13,018 nucleotides of DNA from DASVCS01 sp036381495. GTDB taxonomy: Bacteria > Gemmatimonadota > Gemmatimonadetes > Longimicrobiales > RSA9. Location: NCBI GenBank assembly GCA_036381495.1, contig DASVCS010000079.1, positions 1-13,018 of the forward strand. The letters are read 5' to 3'. Below are positions 7,533-13,018 of this stretch, piece by piece. The notes under the pieces were generated by a model, which searched no databases, was not told where the DNA came from, and saw only the letters and a program-made list of their open reading frames with translations. The position numbers and the translations under genes are program-made. Positions within the stretch are counted from its first letter, which is position 1; each line of letters starts with the position of its first letter.

Positions 7533-7546
7533 GCCGTTTCTTGACA
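7527..7546. promoter_or_regulatory. 20-base inverted repeat over the susC -35, candidate operator
   Basis: TGTCAAG (7527-7533) and CTTGACA (7540-7546) are perfect inverted copies separated by six bases. Each half contains TTGACA reading outward. The left copy is the candidate susC -35 on the minus strand. The right copy could be a -35 for a rightward transcript, with GAATAT at 7564-7569 as a poor -10. The spacing suits a dimeric helix-turn-helix repressor, but no regulator is encoded nearby. Confidence 0.35.
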
Positions 7547-7599
7547 AAGAATTAGCTGTGAATGAATATCCAGCGCGCATGTGAGATCATCCGCCGTCC

Positions 7600-7631
7600 G
7601 GGGGTGGGTGGGTGGGTGGGTGGGTCGGGGG
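7600..7631 (+). repeat. GGGT tandem repeat with seven G-tracts
   Basis: The plus strand reads GGGGGT, then five GGGT units, then C and GGGGG. That gives seven runs of at least three G, almost all separated by a single T, a pattern that fits a very stable short-loop G-quadruplex. It starts 9 bases beyond the trpE stop, in the 259-base space between trpE and susC. The quadruplex strand is the template strand for trpE and susC, so it could stall polymerase, but this is untested. It is also a simple-sequence tract that could vary in copy number by slippage. Confidence 0.8.
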
Positions 7632-7640
7632 CGGCCGCAC

Positions 7641-9182
7641 TCACCCGGCGCGCGGCACGATCCCCAGCACGCGGAGCAGCGCGCGCGCCTTGGCGAGCGT
7701 CTCCTCATATTCCCGTGCGGGGACGGAGTCGGCGACGATGCCAGCGCCGGCTTGGACGTGTGCCTGGCCCGCCGTGGCGACGAGGGTGCGGATGGCGATG
7801 GCGGTGTCCATGGCGCGGCCGCCGTAGGCGAGGTAGCCGACGGCGCCGGCGTAGGGGCCGCGGCGGACGGGCTCGAGTTCGTCGATGATCTCCATGGCGC
7901 GGACCTTGGGTGCGCCGGAGACGGTGCCGGCGGGGAAGCAGGCGCGCAGGACGTCGACGGCGGAGAGGCCGTCGCGCAGCTCGCCCTCGACCTGGCTGAC
8001 GATGTGGAGGACATGGCTGTAGCGTTCGATCTCCATGAAGGCGGGGACGCGAACGGAGCCGAAGCGGGAGACGCGGCCGACGTCGTTGCGGCCGAGGTCG
8101 ACGAGCATGAGGTGTTCGGCGCGTTCCTTCTCATCGGCGAGGAGGTCGGCGGCGAGGGCGGCGTCTTCGGCGTCGTCGCGGCCGCGGGGCCGGGTGCCGG
8201 CGATGGGGCGGAGGGTGATGCGGCCGTCCTCGACACGGACGAGGACTTCGGGCGAGGAGCCGACGAGGGCGACGTCGCCGAGCTCGAGGAAGTAGAGGTA
8301 GGGCGAGGGGTTGAGCGAGCGGAGCGCGCGGTAGAGGTCGAAGGGGCGGGCCTCGCACGGGACCGTGAGCCGCTGGCTGAGGACCACCTGGAAGGCGTCG
8401 CCGGCGGCGATGTACTCCTTGATCCGGCGGACGTCCGCCTCGAACTGCTCGCGCGCGTAGCTGCTGGTGAACGCCGGGTCGGCATCGGGCGCGGCGAGGG
8501 AGAGCGGCGCCGGCGCGGGCGTTTCGCGGAGCGTGCGGACCACGTCGTCGAGTTTGGCGGCGGCTTCATCGTAGCGGCGCCGCAGCGCGGGCTCGTCGGG
8601 CGCGTCCGCGACGTCCACGAGCGCGATGGCGAGTGCGCGGCCGAAGATGTTGTCGATCGCGAGCACGACGTCGGTGAAGAGGAGGAGCGCGTCGGGGAGC
8701 CCGAGGGTGTCCGGCGGCGGGCTCGGTAAACGTTCGATGGAGCGGACGACGTCGTAGGCGAGGTATCCGACGGCGCCGCCGAAGAAGCGGGGCAGACCCG
8801 GCACGGCAACGGGTGTGCGGCTGCGCAGTCGCCGGTCGAGCGCGTCCAGCGGGTCGTCGGCGGGCTCCGGCGCATTCCACCCTTCGTCGGGCGTCCAGCG
8901 GGCAATGCGGCCGCCGGCCTCGATGCGCCACGCCTCGCGCGGCGCGGTGCCGAGAAACGTGTAGCGCGCCCATTTCTCGCCGCCGACCACGGATTCGAGC
9001 AGGAATCCGAAGCGCCCGGACTTTGCGGCGCCGATCCCTGCATCGCCGCCGGGCTGCGCGGCCGCCAGCTTGGCGTACGCGGTGACCGCGGTGTCCGCAT
9101 CGAAGAGGAACTCGCGGGCGACCGGAACGAGGTCGCCCGTGACGGCGAGGCGAACGAAGTCGTCGAACGTGGGGCGAAGCAT
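7641..9182 (-). CDS. trpE: anthranilate synthase component I
   Basis: The protein has 513 residues, the usual TrpE length. It converts chorismate with ammonia (supplied by a TrpG-type glutaminase) to anthranilate, the first step of tryptophan synthesis. The N-terminal domain carries the LLES element (61-64) and NPSPY (291-295), which form the tryptophan feedback site in known TrpE proteins. The chorismate-binding domain shows PIAGTRPRG (326-334), DEKERAEHLMLVDLGRNDVG (350-369), FPAGTVSGAPK (416-426) and AGAGIVADSVPAREYEET (478-495). The Ala in PIAGT, where aminodeoxychorismate synthases of the PabB type usually have Lys, argues for TrpE. The ATG at 9182 gives MLRPTFDDF, a normal TrpE beginning. 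A TTG at 9257 would extend the frame into the divergent gene and is rejected. The ribosome-binding site is weak. No trpG, trpD or trpC lies next to it; the neighbours are a hydantoinase subunit (47 bases away, divergent) and susC. Confidence 0.93.
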   Translation of the reverse strand: MLRPTFDDFVRLAVTGDLVPVAREFLFDADTAVTAYAKLAAAQPGGDAGIGAAKSGRFGFLLESVVGGEKWARYTFLGTAPREAWRIEAGGRIARWTPDEGWNAPEPADDPLDALDRRLRSRTPVAVPGLPRFFGGAVGYLAYDVVRSIERLPSPPPDTLGLPDALLLFTDVVLAIDNIFGRALAIALVDVADAPDEPALRRRYDEAAAKLDDVVRTLRETPAPAPLSLAAPDADPAFTSSYAREQFEADVRRIKEYIAAGDAFQVVLSQRLTVPCEARPFDLYRALRSLNPSPYLYFLELGDVALVGSSPEVLVRVEDGRITLRPIAGTRPRGRDDAEDAALAADLLADEKERAEHLMLVDLGRNDVGRVSRFGSVRVPAFMEIERYSHVLHIVSQVEGELRDGLSAVDVLRACFPAGTVSGAPKVRAMEIIDELEPVRRGPYAGAVGYLAYGGRAMDTAIAIRTLVATAGQAHVQAGAGIVADSVPAREYEETLAKARALLRVLGIVPRAG

Positions 9183-9229
9183 TCTGCAAACGCTCGTCAG
9201 GATGCGGGCTCGAAAATCGGGGTAACGGA

Positions 9230-11326
9230 ATGTCGAAGCACGGGATTGGACTGTCAACCGACGCGAGCGGCGCTGCGGCCGGAGCGGGGACGCCCTCGGC
9301 CGTGGTCGCCGTGGACACGGGCGGCACGTTCACGGACGTGGTGTGCCTGCGCGACGGCGACGTCACCGTGCTGAAGCTTCCGTCCACGCCGGACGACCCG
9401 GCGCGGGCGGTGCTGGAAGGGGTGCGGCGGGTGCTGGGACTCCGCGGTGCCCCGGCGGAAACGGCGGATTTCGACCGCGAAGATCGCGAAGGACGCGAGG
9501 GGACGACCAACACGGGCGGCTTCCTCCTGATCCACGGCTCGACGGTCGCGACGAACGCGTTGCTGGAGCGGCGTGGCGCGCGGGTGGGGCTGGTGACGAA
9601 CCGCGGGTTCGAGGACGTGCTGGCGATCGGGCGGCAGAACCGGCCGCAGCTCTACGCGCTCGAGGGGACGCGGCCGCCGCCGCTGGTGGAGGCCGGGGAC
9701 CGGCACGGGGTGGCGGGGCGGCTGGGTCCGGACGGCGCGGAAGAGGAGGCGCCGGATGCGGCGGAGCTGGACGGGCTGGCGGCGCGGCTCGAGGGCGTCG
9801 ACTCGGTAGCCGTCTGCCTGCTGCACAGCTACGCGAACCCGCTGCACGAACGCCGGGTGGCCGAAGCGCTGATGGCGCTGGACGTCCCGCTCTCGCTCTC
9901 TTCCGAGCTGCTCCCGGAGTACCGCGAGTACGAGCGGACGGCGACGACGGTGGTCAACGCCTACGTGGCGCCCCGGATGGACCGCTATCTCGGACGCATC
10001 GAGCGCGAGTCGCGCGCAGCCCGGGTCCGCGTCATGGGCTCGGCCGGCGGCGCGGTGCCGGTCGCGCGCGCCCGCCGCGAGGCGGTGCACACCGTCCTCT
10101 CCGGACCGGCCGGCGGCGTGGTCGGCGGGCTCGAAGTCGCGCGATGGGCCGGACTCGACCACATCATCACGTTCGACATGGGCGGAACCTCGACCGACGT
10201 CTCGCTCTGCCCCGGACGCACACTGCACACGCGCGAATTCTCCATCGCCGGCATCCCCGTCGCCATCCCCCTCCTCGACATCCATACCGTCGGCGCCGGC
10301 GGCGGCTCGCTCGCCTGGGTGGATGCCGGCGGCGCACTGCGCGTCGGGCCGCGCAGCGCGGGCGCCGATCCGGGCCCGATCTCCTACGGCCGCGGCGGCA
10401 CCGAGGTCACCGTCACCGACGCACACCTCTGGCTGGGCCGACTCCCGGCCGATGCGTTCCTCGGCGGCGAACGGCGCCTGGACCGCGCCGCGGTCGAGAC
10501 ACCGCTGCGCGTGCTCGCGGATCGTCTCGGCCTGGAACCCGATGCCGCGGCCGAAGGCGTCCTCGCCGTGGCGGATACTGCTATGGAAGGCGCATTGCGC
10601 GTGATCAGCGTCGAGCGGGGGTACGACCCCGCGGACTTCACGCTGGTGCCGTTCGGCGGCGCGGCGGCGCTGCACGCCGTCGAGTTGGCCGAGCGGCTCG
10701 GGATCCCGACGCTCCTCGTCCCGCCGGATCCGGGGGTGCTCTCGGCGTTCGGGATGCTGGCGACGCCGGTGCGCAAGGACACGTCGCGCACGGTGCTCCT
10801 GGCCGAGGCCGATGCGACGCCGGAGCGTCTCGATGGCGTCTTCGCGGAACTCGACGCGCAGGCGGTGGAGGCGATGGCGGAGGAGGGGATTCCCGCGGAG
10901 GCCCTCGTGCTACGCCGCCACGTGGACGCGCGCTACCGCGGCCAGAGCTACGAGCTGCGCGTCCCTGCGGAGGATTGGGTCGAAGCGTTCCATCGGGCAC
11001 ACGAGACGCGGTACGGCTATGCGCGGCGTGGCGCGGCCGTCGAGGCGGTCACGCTCCGCGTCGAGGCGACGGCGCCCGTCCAGGCGCCGGCGGTCCCGAC
11101 GCTCCCCGCCGCGACGGAAGCGACGCCGCCGGTCGCCCGCGAAGACGACGTCGTCTACCGCGGGGAGCGGCTCACCGCGCGACGCTACGAGCGGAGCCGG
11201 CTCCTCGCGGGGCACCGGCTCGCCGGTCCGGCCATCATCGTCGAGTACAGCGCCACCACGTGGCTGCCCCCCGGGTGGCGCGCCGAGGTCCACGAGACAG
11301 GGGGGCTCCTGGTCACGCGGGCGTGA
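9230..11326 (+). CDS. HyuA-type hydantoinase/5-oxoprolinase subunit
   Basis: The protein has 698 residues, normal for the HyuA/N-methylhydantoinase A family. These ATP-dependent cytoplasmic enzymes open cyclic amides such as hydantoins or 5-oxoproline, and some relatives are carboxylases, usually together with a HyuB subunit. The first phosphate-binding motif DTGGTFTD is at residues 29-36. HGSTVATNALLERRGARVGL (102-121), with VTNRGFEDVL directly after, is followed by ELLPEYREYERTATTVVNAY (226-245), the second nucleotide motif DMGGTSTD (316-323), DIHTVGAGGGSLAWVD (350-365), SAGADPGPISYGRGG (376-390) and the late FGGAAALHA (475-483). GGGG at 9219-9222, 7 bases before ATG 9230, supports the start; the first 22 residues are a nonconserved Ala/Gly-rich extension. 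The gene is divergent from trpE with a 47-base gap. No HyuB gene follows; the next gene encodes an outer-membrane protein after 115 bases. The substrate is unknown. Confidence 0.9.
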   Translation: MSKHGIGLSTDASGAAAGAGTPSAVVAVDTGGTFTDVVCLRDGDVTVLKLPSTPDDPARAVLEGVRRVLGLRGAPAETADFDREDREGREGTTNTGGFLLIHGSTVATNALLERRGARVGLVTNRGFEDVLAIGRQNRPQLYALEGTRPPPLVEAGDRHGVAGRLGPDGAEEEAPDAAELDGLAARLEGVDSVAVCLLHSYANPLHERRVAEALMALDVPLSLSSELLPEYREYERTATTVVNAYVAPRMDRYLGRIERESRAARVRVMGSAGGAVPVARARREAVHTVLSGPAGGVVGGLEVARWAGLDHIITFDMGGTSTDVSLCPGRTLHTREFSIAGIPVAIPLLDIHTVGAGGGSLAWVDAGGALRVGPRSAGADPGPISYGRGGTEVTVTDAHLWLGRLPADAFLGGERRLDRAAVETPLRVLADRLGLEPDAAAEGVLAVADTAMEGALRVISVERGYDPADFTLVPFGGAAALHAVELAERLGIPTLLVPPDPGVLSAFGMLATPVRKDTSRTVLLAEADATPERLDGVFAELDAQAVEAMAEEGIPAEALVLRRHVDARYRGQSYELRVPAEDWVEAFHRAHETRYGYARRGAAVEAVTLRVEATAPVQAPAVPTLPAATEATPPVAREDDVVYRGERLTARRYERSRLLAGHRLAGPAIIVEYSATTWLPPGWRAEVHETGGLLVTRA

Positions 11327-11441
11327 AGCACACGGCGGACCGGACGGAGAGGCGAGGCCGCCGCTCCGGGCTCCGGGTCGCGCGGACATGCGACACGCGC
11401 ACCGCGTTTCACCATCGATCATCCGTTTCCGTGAGGTCTTG

Positions 11442-12086
11442 ATGCGTGTGCACCGAGTGTTGATGCCGACTCTGCTCCTCGCCCTCTTCCCTGCCGCCCG
11501 TGCCGCCGCGCAGGCGCCGGGCGCCAATCTCCAGCTCGTGCCCAAGATCGGCGCCTACCTGCCGGCGAACGACCTGGGCGAGGTGGCCGGCGCGCTGGGC
11601 GACATTCGCGCCGAAATGGAGGCCAGTCTCGCGCTCGGCCTCGCCCTCGAGCTCGACCTGCCGACCTCGCCCGTGAACCTCCGGGCGAACTTCGACTACG
11701 CCACCGCATCCGAGGTCTCGCCGGAGGGGATCACGAGCGACGTCGCGCCCGACGCCACGCTGCTCGCGCTCACGGGCGATCTGGTGTTCCGGCCGCTCCC
11801 GCGCATCATCGTGGTTCAGCCGTACCTGCTCGGCGGCGCGGGCGTGAAGGTCTACCAGTTCGACACTGACGACCTCGTGGACGATGGCTTCGCCGAGGCC
11901 TTCGACGACGACCGCACCGACTTCGCGCTCCACGCCGGCATCGGCGTCGATGTCGGACTCGGCCCCCTCGCCCTCCTCGCCGAGGTGAGCGACTACATCA
12001 GTTGGTTCGAGCTGCAAGAGGGCGAGGACAGCGAGATGCAGAACGATTTCTTCGCGATGGTCGGATTCCGGGTGGGGTTGTTCTAG
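11442..12086 (+). CDS. small outer-membrane beta-barrel protein
   Basis: The protein has 214 residues. GAGGT at 11433-11437, 4 bases before the ATG, and an immediate signal peptide (MRVHRVLMPTLLLALFPAAR followed by AAAQ, cleaved around residue 24) set the start; the same frame is open further upstream but only as a shadow of the hydantoinase gene. The mature part begins LQLVPKIGAYLP and alternates hydrophobic strands with Asp/Glu-rich turns (DTDDLVDDGFAEAFDDD, LQEGEDSE). It includes the strand pairs PYLLGGAGVKVYQF, DFALHAGIGVDVGLG and LALLAEVSDYISWF. The last residues, FFAMVGFRVGLF, end in Phe, the usual C-terminal signal for insertion by the BAM complex. An eight-stranded barrel is the likeliest fold. 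The exact family (OmpW- or OmpA-like) and the function cannot be told from sequence. Confidence 0.82.
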   Translation: MRVHRVLMPTLLLALFPAARAAAQAPGANLQLVPKIGAYLPANDLGEVAGALGDIRAEMEASLALGLALELDLPTSPVNLRANFDYATASEVSPEGITSDVAPDATLLALTGDLVFRPLPRIIVVQPYLLGGAGVKVYQFDTDDLVDDGFAEAFDDDRTDFALHAGIGVDVGLGPLALLAEVSDYISWFELQEGEDSEMQNDFFAMVGFRVGLF

Positions 12087-12087
12087 G

Positions 12088-12104
12088 GGGCGCCTTCGGC
12101 GCCC
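12088..12104 (+). terminator. hairpin directly after the barrel gene
   Basis: GGGCGCC (12088-12094) pairs with GGCGCCC (12098-12104) around a TTC loop. It begins one base after the TAG at 12084-12086. No T-tract follows, because the hexamer repeat starts at the next base. A role in ending transcription or protecting the 3' end is likely but unproven. Confidence 0.5.
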
Positions 12105-12228
12105 GGGCTAGGGCTGGGGCTGGGGCTGGGGCTAGGGTCGGTAGGGGCCGGCTGCGCGGCGTGGGAACCGCCCCCGGACATCGGGCCGTCTTCCCTAGCC
12201 CTAGCCCCAGCCCCAGCCCTAGCCCTAG
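12105..12228. repeat. long inverted repeat made of GGGCTR / CCCYAG hexamers
   Basis: The left arm (12105-12137) is five GGGCTR units plus GGG. The right arm (12193-12228) is six CCCYAG units: CCCTAG twice, CCCCAG twice, CCCTAG twice. Positions 12105-12137 pair with 12193-12225 over 33 bases with a single non-Watson-Crick position (12128/12202), which is G-U in the plus-strand RNA. The loop is 55 bases. It sits between the convergent genes ending at 12086 (+) and 12225 (minus). It could act as a two-way terminator or transcript-end block. The G-rich arm has at least five G-runs and could also form quadruplexes. Confidence 0.85.
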
Positions 12229-12482
12229 CCCTCCCTCCGCCTGCGCGCCGCCTCGTTCCAGGTCGCGTCGCCGTAGGCCCGCTGCATCCCCTCGCCGACG
12301 AGGCGCCGTTCCATCTGCTCGTCGAGTTCCGGGTACTTCTCCTTCAAGTCGCGGACGATGCGCGCGATGTTCGCGCCGCGGTCGTGCTCGTCCATGTCGA
12401 AGAGGCCGCCGCGGAGCATCTCGTGCATGAGGTCGCTGCGGGCCATGCTGTAGATGGCGCTTCGTTTGTCGAGACCGGGCAT
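12225..12482 (-). CDS. small protein of unknown function, 85 residues
   Basis: GGAGGT on the minus strand, 6 bases before the ATG at 12482 (MPGLDKRSAIYSMARSDL...), is a strong ribosome-binding site and decides the start over an open extension to 12530. The protein is soluble-looking, highly charged and mostly helical in character (DEHDRGANIARIVRDLKEKY, then PELDEQMERRLVGEG), with no signal peptide, Cys motif or membrane segment. I do not recognise the family. It is divergent from the GT117-type gene (185-base gap) and convergent with the barrel gene. Its stop codon (TAG, 12225-12227) lies inside the last CCCTAG unit of the hexamer repeat, so the final residues RRRREG are encoded at the edge of that repeat. 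Confidence 0.65.
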   Translation of the reverse strand: MPGLDKRSAIYSMARSDLMHEMLRGGLFDMDEHDRGANIARIVRDLKEKYPELDEQMERRLVGEGMQRAYGDATWNEAARRRREG

Positions 12483-12581
12483 GGCGTCACCTCCGAACGC
12501 GGATCCGGAGGGCAACGGGGCAAGATCCAAGCCGGCGGTGGGGTTGAGCGGCGGGGCGGGGTCCGGTTAAGTTGAACGGTT

Positions 12582-12602
12582 TCCGGCCGGGAACGGGCCG
12601 GA
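12582..12602. promoter_or_regulatory. inverted repeat upstream of the GT117-type gene
   Basis: TCCGGCC (12582-12588) and GGCCGGA (12596-12602) form a 7-bp inverted repeat with a 7-base spacer. It lies in the 185-base divergent region between the 85-residue gene and the gene at 12668. It could be an operator or a leader hairpin. In DNA this rich in G+C it may also be chance. I see no convincing promoter hexamers in this region. Confidence 0.25.
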
Positions 12603-12667
12603 GCACAACGGGTACACGGCTTCGGGTCGCCCGCGAGGGCGAGGGCGAGCAGATCGACGGGGACGGC

Positions 12668-13018
12668 ATGAGGCAGACGCTGGAAGCGACGAGGGCGGCG
12701 CCCCTCGAGCGGTCGGCGACCGCGGAGGGCTATCGTGCGCCCTACGGTGCGGCGGGGCTGGCGGCGCTGGCGGTCTTTGCGCTCTATGCGGCGACGCTGG
12801 CGCCGAGCACGCAGTTCTGGGACACGAGCGAGTACATCGCGACCGCGCACATCCTGGGCATTCCGCACCCGCCGGGCAACCCGCTCTTCGTGGTGCTGGC
12901 GCGGGCGTGGGAACTGCTGCTGGCGCCCACGGGGCTGTCGGTGGCCGTGCGGATCAATCTCTTCAGCGCGACCATGGGCGCACTGGCGCACGGGTTCTGG
13001 TTCCTGGTCGCGCACCGG
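12668..13018 (+). CDS. GT117 / DUF2723 membrane glycosyltransferase, N-terminal part
   Basis: The gene runs off the right edge; 117 residues are visible. DUF2723 proteins, classed as glycosyltransferase family 117, are multi-pass inner-membrane enzymes related to protein O-mannosyltransferases, and use lipid-linked sugars on the periplasmic side. After a short polar start, a first membrane helix lies at about residues 27-46 (GAAGLAALAVFALYAATLAP). Then comes the acidic loop QFWDTSEYIATAHILGIPHP followed by PGNPLF, which matches the family's D-x-x-E loop and HPPGxPL signature. A second hydrophobic stretch begins near 'INLFSATMGALAHGFWFLVA'. The ATG at 12668 has GGGGA at 12659-12663, 4 bases upstream. 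Acceptor and sugar are unknown. Confidence 0.85.
   Translation, partial: MRQTLEATRAAPLERSATAEGYRAPYGAAGLAALAVFALYAATLAPSTQFWDTSEYIATAHILGIPHPPGNPLFVVLARAWELLLAPTGLSVAVRINLFSATMGALAHGFWFLVAHR

Noticed and set aside
7641..9182. PabB (aminodeoxychorismate synthase) as the identity of the chorismate enzyme
   Set aside because: The PIAGT motif has Ala rather than Lys, and the LLES and NPSPY tryptophan-site elements are intact, which fits TrpE.
9183..9257. 25-residue extension of trpE from a TTG at 9257
   Set aside because: It would overlap the divergent hydantoinase start, and the residues are unlike a TrpE beginning. The ATG at 9182 gives a normal N-terminus.
9343..11442. 699-codon open frame overlapping the hydantoinase gene
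   Set aside because: Its product is extremely Arg/Gly/Ala-rich. The frame at 9230-11326 has all HyuA motifs.
12105..12228. Telomere-like or CRISPR-type array
   Set aside because: The hexamers are short, inverted around a 55-base loop, and lie between two genes. There are no spacers and no replicon end.

Overview
The window is G+C-rich throughout, with densely open reading frames on both strands. It carries a SusC/SusD outer-membrane uptake pair, several exported or outer-membrane proteins and a GT117/DUF2723 membrane glycosyltransferase. A SusC/SusD pair in so G+C-rich a genome, next to receptor-plug-like proteins without a barrel, points to Gemmatimonadota or a related Gram-negative lineage. 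This assignment is inference from gene content, not a database match.

Layout, left to right. Positions 1-531 (+) are the C-terminal part of a PLP-dependent alpha-oxoamine synthase-type enzyme. After a 376-base gap with a candidate promoter come two exported proteins on the + strand (908-1777 and 2027-2497). Each ends in a segment resembling the plug of a TonB-dependent receptor, with no barrel. A hairpin lies between them and the convergent susC-susD operon (minus strand, susC 4112-7381, susD 2624-4090). The susC 5' region is the most structured part of the window. It holds a TTGACA-containing inverted repeat, a candidate promoter, a strong minus-strand intrinsic terminator between that promoter and the start codon, and a short leader ORF that ends on the susC ATG.

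Upstream of susC, also on the minus strand, is a feedback-type anthranilate synthase component I (trpE, 7641-9182), with a run of GGGT repeats just past its stop. It is divergent from a HyuA-type hydantoinase/oxoprolinase subunit (9230-11326) that has no HyuB next to it. A small outer-membrane beta-barrel gene follows (11442-12086). A convergent intergenic region then carries a long near-perfect inverted repeat built from hexamers (GGGCTR and CCCYAG). The second arm supplies the stop codon of a small unknown protein (12225-12482, minus). The window ends inside a GT117/DUF2723 gene (12668 onward, +).

Apart from susC-susD there is no clear pathway cluster. The most plausible undescribed elements are the attenuator-like susC leader and the pair of barrel-less plug-like proteins facing the SusCD operon.
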